From: Alphaproteobacteria bacterium
Lineage (GTDB): Bacteria; Pseudomonadota; Alphaproteobacteria; GCA-2731375
DNA: 64,000 nt
Reading direction: 5' to 3'
Assembly (NCBI GenBank): GCA_021776235.1
Contig: JAJFGG010000096.1
Location: forward strand, 1-64,000
Below are positions 1-8,456 of this stretch, in pieces. The notes beneath the pieces were generated by a model. That model was not told where the DNA came from, searched no databases, and was given only the letters and a program-made list of their open reading frames with translations. How positions within the stretch are numbered: position 1 is the first letter of the stretch; the number at the start of each line of letters is the position of its first letter. A program made the position numbers and the translations under genes.

Positions 1-67
1 CCACGACATCATATGATTGGGGCGGCCGGGTGGGGGAGTGGGAGGCCCGGCAACTTCGAGGATGCAT

Positions 68-1273
68 CTACGTCCGCCCCAACAGATTATTGGCGATGAT
101 GTTGCGTTGGATCTGGTTGGTGCCTTCGACGATCTGCAGCACCTTGGCGTCGCGGAAATAGCGGTTGATGGGATAGTCGTTGGAGATGCCGGCGGCGCCG
201 AACAGCTGTACCGCGTCCGTGGCCACGGCCATGGCCGTGTCCGTGGCCTGGGCCTTGGCGATGGCCGCGGCCTGGGACAGCTCCGCCCCTTCGATGCCGC
301 CGTCCACCATGGCGGCGGCGCGATAGACCAGATTGCGTGCCGCCTCGATCTGAATGGCCATGTCGGCCAGCATCCAGCGCACGCCCTGGAAATCGATCAC
401 CGGCTGGCCAAAGGCGGCCCGCTGGCGGACGAATTCGATGGCCAGCTCCATGGCCCCCTGGGCCAGGCCGACGCCGCGGGCGCCGATGATCGGCCGGGTC
501 CGGTTGAAGGCCTCCATCACCGTCCTGAAGCCCAGGCCCTCGGCGCCCAGGCGGTTCTCATCGCTGACGAAAACATCGTCCAAAAACAGCGGGCAGGAGG
601 GCACGCCGCGCGCGCCCATCTTGTTTTCCGGCGGCCCGATGGTAAAGCCCGGGCTATCCCGATCGACGATGAACAGGTTGATGGCGCCGCGCCGGGCCGC
701 GGCCACGGCCTGGCCTTCATCGACGATCTTGGCCGCCACCAGGACGAAATCGGACTGGGCCGAATTGGTGCACCAGATCTTGGCGCCGTTCAGGCGATAG
801 CCCCCCGCAACTCTCTCGGCCCGGGTGCGGATGCCGCTGACGTCCGAGCCGCTTTGCGCCTCGGTGGTGGAAAAGGCGGCGCGTAGTTCGCCGCCGGCCA
901 GGCCGGGCAACAGGCGCGTCTTCTGGGGCCCGTCGCCGCCCGCCAGGATGGCGCTGAAAGGGGTCCATTGCACCACCAGCAGATAGGCGGTGTTGTAACA
1001 GACCCGGCACAATTCCTCGACCGCCACGCAGGCCGACAGCATGCTGCCGGAGCCGCCGTATTCACGGGGGAAGGGCAGGGTGAACAGGCCCAGGTCCCGC
1101 AACAGATCGAACATATCCTGGGGATAGGCGCCTGCTGCGTCGATGGCGGCGGCCCGGGGCGCCACCTTTTCCTCGGCCACGCGGCGGATCGCGTCTTGAA
1201 CCTCGCGCTGTTCCTCGGGCAATGCAAACAACATGGATACACCTGTCGAAGTGACACTACAGTCTTCAAGCAT
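68..1273 (-). CDS. acyl-CoA dehydrogenase
   Basis: 401 aa ORF; ACAD family motifs (AFSTTEAQSGSDVSGIRTRAE, QVVEGTNQIQRNIIANNLLGR-like C-terminus). Start may be the internal Met of MLFALPEEQREV. Confidence 0.93.
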   Translation of the reverse strand: MLEDCSVTSTGVSMLFALPEEQREVQDAIRRVAEEKVAPRAAAIDAAGAYPQDMFDLLRDLGLFTLPFPREYGGSGSMLSACVAVEELCRVCYNTAYLLVVQWTPFSAILAGGDGPQKTRLLPGLAGGELRAAFSTTEAQSGSDVSGIRTRAERVAGGYRLNGAKIWCTNSAQSDFVLVAAKIVDEGQAVAAARRGAINLFIVDRDSPGFTIGPPENKMGARGVPSCPLFLDDVFVSDENRLGAEGLGFRTVMEAFNRTRPIIGARGVGLAQGAMELAIEFVRQRAAFGQPVIDFQGVRWMLADMAIQIEAARNLVYRAAAMVDGGIEGAELSQAAAIAKAQATDTAMAVATDAVQLFGAAGISNDYPINRYFRDAKVLQIVEGTNQIQRNIIANNLLGRT

Positions 1274-1387
1274 ACGCGGTTTGGTCGATCGCGAAAATAG
1301 TCATCCAAGGCCGCGACTGCGGCCCGGCGCCCCTGCGCCGCCCTTGTGGAGCCCGTGCGCCTTCGGCGCATTGGCGTGAACGACAAG

Positions 1388-1426
1388 CCGTAGAGTTGTT
1401 TCGATAAAGTCGAAACGGCTCTACGG
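1388..1426. repeat. strong intergenic hairpin overlapping the stop codon of the carboxyltransferase gene
   Basis: CCGTAGAGttGTTTCGA-taaag-TCGAAACggCTCTACGG; 17-bp stem with two T.G wobbles. No clear T-run, so terminator function is uncertain. Confidence 0.55.
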
Positions 1427-2968
1427 TAAAAAGCCGGAGCGCAAACAGGGCTCCGGGGCCTGGGCGCGCTGGGAGAGGGCCCGTTCCAGGGCCTGGATCA
1501 GCCGGGGCCGGGTCTCCCGCGGTTCGATGATATCGTCGATCTTGACCTGCTCGGCGGCCGGGAAGGCGCCGCACAGGGCGCCCAGTTCCGCTTCCAGGCG
1601 GGCCTGTTCGGCGGCCGGGTCGTCGGCCGCCTGCAGCACCCCGCGATAGGCGGCCTGGATGCCGCTGTCCAGGGGAATGGCGTTGAAATCGGCGCTGGGC
1701 CAGGCCAGGGCCGTGGACTGCCCCGCCCCCAGCCCGCCCATGGCGGCGGCGCCATAGCCGAAGCCCTTGTGCACGGTCAGGCACAACAGGGGCACCCGGG
1801 CAAAGGCGAATGAGTGCGCGATGGCCATGCCGGCGCGCAGGGCGCCTTCCTTCTCGGACTGCGGGCCGGTCATGACGCCGGGGGTATCCATCAGAAAGAC
1901 GATAGGCAGGTGAAAGGCATTGCACAGATCCATGAAATGGCGGTGCTTGGCGCCGGCGGCCGCCGTGATGGCGCCGGCCATGACCTTGGGCTGGTTGGCG
2001 ATGACGCCGACGGCGTGGCCGTTCAGGCGGGCCAGGCCGGTGATCATCATCTTGGCGTAATCGGGCTTGATGGGGAAAAAGCTGCCCCGGTCCACGACCC
2101 GGTCGACGATCTTCATCATGTCATAGGGCCGGCGCCGGTTGGCGGGCAGGATGGCGGCCAGATCGTCGTCGCGGCGCTCCGGGCTGTCTTCGGGCGCCAT
2201 GTATGGCGGATATTGATAGGCGCTGGTGGGCATATAGGAAAGATAGCGGCGCAGCTGGGCAATGGCGTCGCGGTCGTCCGTGGCCGGGTTGTCGCCGACG
2301 CCCGAGATGCGGCAATGCAGATCGGCGCCGCCAAGTTCCTCTTTGCTGACATCCTCGCCGGTGGCGACCTTGACCAGGGGCGGCCCGCCGGCGGCCAGCA
2401 TGGCGGTGCCTTCGACCATGACGATGAATTCCATCATCGACGCCAGCAAAGAGCTGTCCCCCGCGGTGGGGCCCATGACGCCCGCCACCTGGGGCGTGAT
2501 GCCGGACAGCCGGGCCACCGCCATGAAATGGTGCATGGGCGCCAGGCCCTCGCCGATGTATTCATCGGTCCGCGCGCCGGCGCCGTCGAACAGCCAGACG
2601 ATGGGCAGCTTGTCGCGCTGGGCCAGTTCGATCATGCGGTTTTTCTTGTTGAAATTGTTGATGCCCAAAGAACCGCCCAGCACCGTGAAGTCCTCGGCGA
2701 TCACGCCTGCCGGCCGGCCCTCGATTTTGCCGAAGCCGGTGACCACGCCGTCGGCCGGGGTGTGCTTGTCCGGAATGGTGGTGACCGGGGTGTGCACATG
2801 GCTGGCCAGCTGGCCAATTTCCTCGAAGCTGTCCCCGTCGAACAGCAGATCGACCCGCTGCCGCGCCGTCAGCTTGCCCTGGTTATGCTGGCGCGCCACC
2901 CGTTCGGCGCCGCCCAGTTCCAGGCTGGCGGCCCGGCGTTGCCGCAGTTCATCGATCAGATCCTTCAT
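1421..2968 (-). CDS. acyl-CoA carboxylase carboxyltransferase subunit (propionyl-CoA carboxylase beta-like)
   Basis: 515 aa; carboxyltransferase family features (ARQRVDLLFDGDSFEE, PTAGDSSLLASMMEF, FLMDTPGVMTGPQSEKEGALRAGM, GAAAMGGLG). Confidence 0.92.
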   Translation of the reverse strand: MKDLIDELRQRRAASLELGGAERVARQHNQGKLTARQRVDLLFDGDSFEEIGQLASHVHTPVTTIPDKHTPADGVVTGFGKIEGRPAGVIAEDFTVLGGSLGINNFNKKNRMIELAQRDKLPIVWLFDGAGARTDEYIGEGLAPMHHFMAVARLSGITPQVAGVMGPTAGDSSLLASMMEFIVMVEGTAMLAAGGPPLVKVATGEDVSKEELGGADLHCRISGVGDNPATDDRDAIAQLRRYLSYMPTSAYQYPPYMAPEDSPERRDDDLAAILPANRRRPYDMMKIVDRVVDRGSFFPIKPDYAKMMITGLARLNGHAVGVIANQPKVMAGAITAAAGAKHRHFMDLCNAFHLPIVFLMDTPGVMTGPQSEKEGALRAGMAIAHSFAFARVPLLCLTVHKGFGYGAAAMGGLGAGQSTALAWPSADFNAIPLDSGIQAAYRGVLQAADDPAAEQARLEAELGALCGAFPAAEQVKIDDIIEPRETRPRLIQALERALSQRAQAPEPCLRSGFLP

Positions 2969-3076
2969 ACGCTCCCACCCACGCTTACTTTTTATGCCTT
3001 CCGCCCATGGTGCCCGCCCGACCGGCCGGAGGCAAGGCTAACGAAAGGATGCCGTCCGGGGGCGCCCTGGGGTACC

Positions 3077-4711
3077 ATGCGTTGCGATACGGCGGAGCGT
3101 ACAGCGGTGGCGACGATGCAGCAGGATTTACCGGAACGGGTCGGCGTGGCCATTGTGGGGGCCGGGCCGGTGGGGCTCATGGCGGCCAATCTGCTGGGCA
3201 CCTATGGCGTCCGCTGCCTGCTCATCGAGCGCAACGGCGCCACCATGGACATCCCCAGGGCCATCGCCCTGGATGACGAGGGTGCGCGCACCCTGCAGGC
3301 GGCCGGTCTGGACCGGGACTTCATGGCGGGAACGGTGCCGGCGGGCGGAGCGCGGTACTACGACCACCAGGGCCGGGCCTTTGCCGAAGTGGGCGCGCCG
3401 GCGCCGGAATTCGGCTTCCCCAGGCGCAATTATTTCTTTCAGCCGGAGCTGGAGCGGGCCCTGGCCCAGGGCCTGCAGCGGTTCGATCATGTCAAACTGG
3501 CGTTCGGCACAGAGCTGGCGGATTTCAGCGCCGACGATGACGGCGTGAGCCTGAACCTGGCGGGCGGCGGCCGGGTCCGGGCTGACTACCTGCTGGCCGC
3601 CGACGGCGCCCGCAGCGCCATCCGCCAGGCCCTGGGGATCGAAATGCAGGGCGATACCTATCCCCAGGACTGGCTGATCGTCGATACCGAGAACGACCCG
3701 GATCAAGAGCCCGTGTCGAAGTTCCATTGCCGCAGCGACCGGCCCTTTGTCTCGATCCCCGCGCCCCGGGGCGGGCGGCGCTATGAATTCCAGCTGCAGC
3801 CGGGGGAACTGCCCGCCGATATGGTGGCGCCGGACCGGGTGCGGGCCTTTCTGGCGCCCTGGCGCAGCCTGGGGGACAGGGACCTGACCCGGATCGCCGT
3901 CTATACCTTCGAGGCGCGGATCGCGGCGCGGTTCTCCGACGGCCGGGTCTTCCTGGCCGGCGACGCGGCCCACCTGACGCCGCCCTTCGCCGGCCAGGGG
4001 ATGAATTCCGGCCTGCGCGATGCCCATAACCTGGCCTGGAAACTGGCCGCGGTGCTGGGCGGCCAGGCCGGCCCGGCCTTGCTGGACAGCTATGACCGGG
4101 AGCGCCGGGGCCCGGCCTGGGCCATGGTGCAGCTGGCCGTCGCCATGGGCGAAATCATCATGCCTCAGGCCCGGGAGGATATTGCCTTCCGCCAGGGCAT
4201 CCTGCGCCAGTTCGAACGCTTTCCCCAGGCCCGGGATTTCATCGTCAACATGAAGTTCAAGCCGCGCCCGCGCTATGAGGTGGGCGCCTTCGTGGATCTG
4301 CACGGGCAAAGCTTTGCCGGCTCCCTGGTCGGCGCCATGTTGCCCCAGGTGGAGCTGGAGCCGGACAACAGCGATCATCCGCGTCTGGATGACGCCCTGG
4401 GTTGCGGTTTTGCCCTGCTGGCCCAGGCGCCGGATACGGCCGAATTCCTGGCCCGGGAAGGCGGGAGCCTGTGGCCTGAATTGACGCCGGCAAAGGTTTT
4501 CTTGAGCAAATGGGCCGGCGCCGTGCCGGACGGTGTTACACGGCTGACGCCCAGGCCGGGCCCGGCCCTGGTGGCGACCCGGGCGCATCGGGACCAGATC
4601 CTGCTGCTGCGGCCCGACCGCTATGTGGCGGCGGCGTTCTGGCCCGGGGACGCCTCGGCCGCCGTGGCCGCCTTCCGGGCTGAGCTTTCGGCCTGCCATG
4701 GCGCCGCATGA
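3077..4711 (+). CDS. FAD-dependent aromatic monooxygenase (MhpA/PheA-TfdB-like)
   Basis: GxGxxG FAD motif VAIVGAGPVGLMAANLLGTYGV and second FAD motif GRVFLAGDAAHLTPPFAGQGMNSGLRDAHNLAWKL. The ORF is open from 1814 but the domain starts at ~3077/3116; the upstream part is antisense to the carboxyltransferase gene. Confidence 0.9.
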   Translation: MRCDTAERTAVATMQQDLPERVGVAIVGAGPVGLMAANLLGTYGVRCLLIERNGATMDIPRAIALDDEGARTLQAAGLDRDFMAGTVPAGGARYYDHQGRAFAEVGAPAPEFGFPRRNYFFQPELERALAQGLQRFDHVKLAFGTELADFSADDDGVSLNLAGGGRVRADYLLAADGARSAIRQALGIEMQGDTYPQDWLIVDTENDPDQEPVSKFHCRSDRPFVSIPAPRGGRRYEFQLQPGELPADMVAPDRVRAFLAPWRSLGDRDLTRIAVYTFEARIAARFSDGRVFLAGDAAHLTPPFAGQGMNSGLRDAHNLAWKLAAVLGGQAGPALLDSYDRERRGPAWAMVQLAVAMGEIIMPQAREDIAFRQGILRQFERFPQARDFIVNMKFKPRPRYEVGAFVDLHGQSFAGSLVGAMLPQVELEPDNSDHPRLDDALGCGFALLAQAPDTAEFLAREGGSLWPELTPAKVFLSKWAGAVPDGVTRLTPRPGPALVATRAHRDQILLLRPDRYVAAAFWPGDASAAVAAFRAELSACHGAA

Positions 4712-4772
4712 GAACCGGCTTCAGTCACTATCCTGTGAATACGGCCGCACAGCCCGCAACCTTGCGCCATAG

Positions 4773-4786
4773 GTAATCCGGATTAC
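4773..4786. promoter_or_regulatory. 14-bp perfect palindrome GTAATCCGGATTAC upstream of the small secreted protein gene
   Basis: Read directly; ~70 bp upstream of the 4856 ATG. Function unknown. Confidence 0.3.
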
Positions 4787-4855
4787 ATTAGTCCCATAGA
4801 CTGGGGCTCACCCGGCGAATGTCGGTTAAACAAGCGAATACCGGGAGGGATCTCC

Positions 4856-5170
4856 ATGCGCTATTTGATATGTATCGCCCTGGCACTATTGGGCTTCAGC
4901 GGCCTTGCCATGGCCAGGCCGCACAGTTGTGACAAGCAAGTGATGGCGAAGCTCACGCAGTTGGGGGTTGCGGCGTCACAGATCAAGACAAAATCCTTTA
5001 TTGAGGTCAGGGATGGCAGCATCGGCGCTCGCTTGATCGGTTATGAAGCCTGGATCGAGCTTGACCACTGCCGAGGCAACGTGGTGCTGAATATGAGCCC
5101 GGAATGTTCGATCCAGCAGGCCTATACCAAGGGCACCTGCAAAATCGAGGGCCTAAAAAGCTACCGCTGA
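4856..5170 (+). CDS. small secreted cysteine-containing protein, tandem paralogue 1
   Basis: 104 aa with signal peptide MRYLICIALALLGFSGLAMA; RBS GGGAGGGATC; paralogous to 5350..5664. Confidence 0.75.
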   Translation: MRYLICIALALLGFSGLAMARPHSCDKQVMAKLTQLGVAASQIKTKSFIEVRDGSIGARLIGYEAWIELDHCRGNVVLNMSPECSIQQAYTKGTCKIEGLKSYR

Positions 5171-5349
5171 AACGCCGCTCCCGCTCCCGTTCCCGTCCGC
5201 GTTCGATCGCAACGGGTCTTGACGCGAACTGGCACAGAGCCTCTCTGTTGCCCCAGCCTTGCCTTGCGGAAGATTCGAACTATGTAGAGCCGTTACAGGC
5301 TATTCTGGGGACTATCGGTTAATCAGGCGAATGCCAGGAGGGATCACGA

Positions 5350-5664
5350 ATGCGGTTGTTGCTACTTATCGCCCTCGCACTATTGGGCTTCGGCGGCCCC
5401 GCCCTGGCCGCGCCGCACCGTTGCGACGAGCAGGCGAAAGCGAAGATCGCGCAATTGGGTGTGGCAGTCTCGCAAATCAGGAAACTTTCCTTTGTCGATG
5501 TCAGAGGGGATGACCGTGCCAGACGATTGCAGGGTTATGAAGCCTGGGTCGGTCTGGAACAGTGCCAGGGCAGCGTGGTGATAAATATGTCCCTGCAATG
5601 TGATGTCCGAGATGCCTATACCCGGGGCGCCTGCAAATTTGAGGGCCTGAAAAGCTACCGCTGA
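5350..5664 (+). CDS. small secreted cysteine-containing protein, tandem paralogue 2
   Basis: 104 aa; conserved Cys positions and shared C-terminus EGLKSYR with 4856..5170; upstream leader also similar (TCGGTTAAnCAnGCGAATnCCnGGAGGGATC). Confidence 0.75.
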   Translation: MRLLLLIALALLGFGGPALAAPHRCDEQAKAKIAQLGVAVSQIRKLSFVDVRGDDRARRLQGYEAWVGLEQCQGSVVINMSLQCDVRDAYTRGACKFEGLKSYR

Positions 5665-5720
5665 AACGCCAGGCCCTTCTGCGTCCGACTTTGCATGGCC
5701 CCTTGCCATGCTCTCAAATG

Positions 5721-6003
5721 GGAACTAATACCACATTGCGCTGATAGGGACCCATATAGATCGTCTCCGCGCGCCCTCGGGTAGGAGAGAAGGGGCAGGC
5801 GATGTGGGACATCGTCAAGCCTTCTCGACACCATCCGAGGGCGCGCGGAGGCGACCAAATAGGCGCATTTCGGAAGCTTTCGGATGGCGTCGCGCACGCC
5901 TGACGATGCCCCGCATCGCTGCGGCGCACGCTCCTACCCGAAAGCTCCCGAAATGCGTCTCTATGGGTTCCTATCAGCGCAATGTGGTATAATTCTTAGT
6001 TCC
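5721..6003. repeat. compound inverted-repeat element of two structured units in opposite orientation (MITE-like or structured RNA/DNA element)
   Basis: Ends GGAACTAA(n)TACCACATTGCGCTGATAGGGACCCATA and its inverted copy TATGGGTTCCTATCAGCGCAATGTGGTATAATTCTTAGTTCC. Internal hairpins: 5762-5780/5835-5853 (19 bp) and 5861-5883/5938-5960 (23 bp), each enclosing a 54-nt loop with a 6-bp inner hairpin (5800-5814; 5904-5918). Confidence 0.85.
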
Positions 6004-6040
6004 TATGGGATCACCCAGGACACCAGGGGATGGCACGGCG

Positions 6041-6433
6041 ATGTATACGGCAACGACGCGGGATATTACGGTGCGGGTGCAGCCGCAATTCCTGGCCGAA
6101 CAGTCGGACCCGGCGACGGACCAGTATTTCTGGCTGTATTCCATCACCATCGAAAACGGCGGCGACGAGACGGTGCAGTTGTTGAACCGGCATTGGATCA
6201 TCACCAATGCCCTGGGTCATGTAGAGGAAGTGCAGGGCCCCGGCGTGGTTGGCGAACAGCCCATACTGGCGCCCGGCGAAAGCTTTGAATACACCTCCGG
6301 CTGTCCCCTGAAGACCCCGTCGGGCATCATGGCCGGCACTTACGAAATGGCCGCCGGCGACGGCCCCCTGTTCGACATCGAGATCCCGGCCTTTTCCCTG
6401 GACAGTCCCTATCAGCCGCGGCAGATGAATTAG
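6041..6433 (+). CDS. apaG: ApaG-family protein
   Basis: MYTATTRDITVRVQPQFLAEQSDP...YSITIENGGDETVQLLNRHWIITNALG...GVVGEQPILAPGESFEYTSGCPLKTPSGIMAGTYEM, recognisable ApaG. The in-frame upstream ATG at 6005 lies at the element boundary. Confidence 0.93.
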   Translation: MYTATTRDITVRVQPQFLAEQSDPATDQYFWLYSITIENGGDETVQLLNRHWIITNALGHVEEVQGPGVVGEQPILAPGESFEYTSGCPLKTPSGIMAGTYEMAAGDGPLFDIEIPAFSLDSPYQPRQMN

Positions 6434-6482
6434 CTTTTTTCGCTCACGCTGGTGCGCGAAGCGCCGGGCCGTGGCCGCCGCC

Positions 6483-6586
6483 AATAAAGGGACACCCATT
6501 AAAGGGACACAATACTTATCTCGGCGTCATCGTAGTACGAATTCGCCAAAACGTTATGTGAGATAAGTATAGTGTCCCTTTAATGG
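6483..6586. repeat. palindromic element with 27-nt inverted arms (REP/RAYT-type-like hairpin)
   Basis: CCATTAAAGGGACACAATACTTATCTC (6496-6522) versus GAGATAAGTATAGTGTCCCTTTAATGG (6560-6586), 26/27 complementary, 37-nt spacer. An extra direct copy AATAAAGGGACAC precedes it at 6483. Confidence 0.75.
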
Positions 6587-6617
6587 CGGCAACGCCCGTG
6601 TGGTTTTCAGCAAACCG

Positions 6618-6947
6618 TTAATCCGGCTTGACCGTCTGGATGGCTTCGAAGCCTTCGAACTTGGGCGGGCCCAGATACAGGCTTTGCCGCGCCCCGCCGT
6701 CCCGGGCGGCATTGGCGTGGGCCTGGCGGAAGGCGTCCGATTTGGTCCAGGCCTCGAAATCGCCATGGCTTTGCCAACAGGTGTGCGAGGCATAGAGGGT
6801 GTGGTCCTCGGCCTCCGGGCCCCGCAAAAGATGGAATTCCATGAAGCCGGGGACCTTTCCCAGGTGGGTTTCCCGCTCGGCCCAGAGGCGTTCGAAATCC
6901 CCTTCGGCGCCTTTGGCCACGCGAAACCGGTTCATGGCGATATACAT
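6618..6947 (-). CDS. antibiotic biosynthesis monooxygenase (ABM) / heme-degrading monooxygenase-like protein
   Basis: 109 aa; MYIAMNRFRVAKGAEGDFERLWAERETHLGKVPGFMEFHLLRGP...HTCWQSHGDFEAWTKSDAFRQAH, typical of ABM/HmoA-like proteins. Confidence 0.8.
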   Translation of the reverse strand: MYIAMNRFRVAKGAEGDFERLWAERETHLGKVPGFMEFHLLRGPEAEDHTLYASHTCWQSHGDFEAWTKSDAFRQAHANAARDGGARQSLYLGPPKFEGFEAIQTVKPD

Positions 6948-6957
6948 GGCGGGCGCG

Positions 6958-8196
6958 TTACCAGGCGACGGGCAGGGTGGCCAGGCCGCGCAGGGTAAAG
7001 GTCAGGCGCCAGTCCGGGTCGTCCGAGTTGGCCAGGCGCAGGTTCGGCAGGCGCTGGATCAGGGTGGTAAAGGCGATCTCGGCCTCGATCCGGGCCAGGG
7101 GCGCACCGATGCAATGGTGGATGCCGCCGCCGAACGAGGTCGGGCGCACGTCCTCCCGGTCGATCTTGAAGGTCTCCGGATCCTCATAGCGTTCGGGATC
7201 CCGGTTGGCGGCGCCCAGCAGGTTCAATATGGGCTCGCCGGCCGGCACGGTGACGCCGCCTATCTCCACGTCCTCCATGGCCACCCGGCCGGTCATCTGG
7301 ACCGAGCTGTCAAAACGCAGCATCTCTTCCACCGCGCCGCTGACCAGGGAGGGGTCGGCCTTCAGCTTTTCCCACTCTTCGGGATAGGTCAGCAGGGCCA
7401 GCAGGCCATTGCCCAACAGGTTCACCGTGGTTTCGTGCCCGGCTCCGAACAGCAGCATGATGTTGGCGGTCAGTTCCTCATCGCTCAACTTGTCGCCGCT
7501 CTCCGCCGCCTGCAGCAGCTCGGTGGTGATGTCGTCGCCGGGTTCCCGGCGCCGGCGTTCGAACAGGCTCCTGAAATAGGCCGCCTGTTCCAGATGGCCC
7601 TTGGTGATCTCCGCCAGTTCATCCGGGGTCATGGGCGTGGGATCGATCAGCCGGCCGGCCGTTCGCGAGCCCTCGAAGAACTGTTGCCGTTCGTCCAGGG
7701 GAATCCCCAGCATGTCGCAGATGACGTGCACGGGCAGGGGATGGGCGAAATCGGGGATGAAATCCATCTCGCCATGCGCCTGGCCATCCGCCTGGATCTT
7801 GTCCAGGCTGTCATCGACCAGTTGCTGAATACGGGGCCGCAGGGCCTTCAGATGCCGGGGCGTGAAGGCACGCGCCACCAGGCCGCGCAGGCGGCCGTGA
7901 TCGGGCGGATCCATGACCAGCATCCAGTGCCGCATGGCGGCATAGACCGGCTCTTTCCAGATGTCCGGGCCATGCACTTTCTCGGTGCGGGCAACGTAGC
8001 CTTTGCCAAAGCGCTTGTCGCGCAGGATCTCGGTCACGTCTTCGTAGCGCGAGGCCACCCAGAAACCCATATCGGTCCGGTGAATGGGGGCCGTTGCCCG
8101 CAGCTGACGGAAGGCGGGATAGGGATTGCGCAGAAAATCCGGTGAAAAGGGATTGAATATTGGCGCCTCGGGGGCGTCGGCTGGTTGTTCACTCAT
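6958..8196 (-). CDS. cytochrome P450
   Basis: 412 aa; I-helix LLFGAGHETTVNL, ExxR region and haem-binding loop TSFGGGIHHCIGAPLARIEAEI. Confidence 0.95.
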   Translation of the reverse strand: MSEQPADAPEAPIFNPFSPDFLRNPYPAFRQLRATAPIHRTDMGFWVASRYEDVTEILRDKRFGKGYVARTEKVHGPDIWKEPVYAAMRHWMLVMDPPDHGRLRGLVARAFTPRHLKALRPRIQQLVDDSLDKIQADGQAHGEMDFIPDFAHPLPVHVICDMLGIPLDERQQFFEGSRTAGRLIDPTPMTPDELAEITKGHLEQAAYFRSLFERRRREPGDDITTELLQAAESGDKLSDEELTANIMLLFGAGHETTVNLLGNGLLALLTYPEEWEKLKADPSLVSGAVEEMLRFDSSVQMTGRVAMEDVEIGGVTVPAGEPILNLLGAANRDPERYEDPETFKIDREDVRPTSFGGGIHHCIGAPLARIEAEIAFTTLIQRLPNLRLANSDDPDWRLTFTLRGLATLPVAW

Positions 8197-8234
8197 GCTA
8201 TCTCTACCTGGCTTCAGTCCAATTCATTGATCTT

Positions 8235-8456
8235 CTAGCCGTCCATGACGGCAACGTCCTGTCCTTCGCTCACGGCATCGCCTTCCTGGACCAGAATTTC
8301 TTTCAGGGTGCCGCCCGAGGGGGCCACCACGGGAATTTCCATCTTCATGGATTCCAATACGATAATTGTGTCTTCTTCCTCCAGGGCATCGCCAATACTG
8401 GCTGTGATGGCCCAAACCTTGCCGGTGATCTCTGACTGAACGCGAATATCCGCCAC
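8235..8456 (-). CDS. stand-alone biotinyl/lipoyl-attachment domain protein
   Basis: 73 aa; biotinylation motif VLESMKMEIPVVAPSGGTL and hammerhead fold pattern. Confidence 0.92.
   Translation of the reverse strand: MADIRVQSEITGKVWAITASIGDALEEEDTIIVLESMKMEIPVVAPSGGTLKEILVQEGDAVSEGQDVAVMDG

Noticed and set aside
1814-3076. N-terminal 420 aa of the 965-aa plus-strand ORF
   Set aside because: Antisense to the carboxyltransferase gene; the real monooxygenase begins at ~3077/3116.
3128-4699. Long antisense ORF (523 aa) opposite the FAD monooxygenase
   Set aside because: Shadow ORF from high GC third positions; low-complexity G/R/Q/H-rich translation with no domain, while the opposite strand encodes a clear FAD monooxygenase.
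5721-6003. CRISPR array
   Set aside because: The repeats are inverted, only two units, with structure in the intervening DNA; no regular direct repeats or spacers and no cas genes.
6799-8145. 448-aa plus-strand ORF opposite the P450 gene
   Set aside because: Antisense shadow of the P450; composition (Q/G/H/R rich) typical of GC-rich antisense frames.
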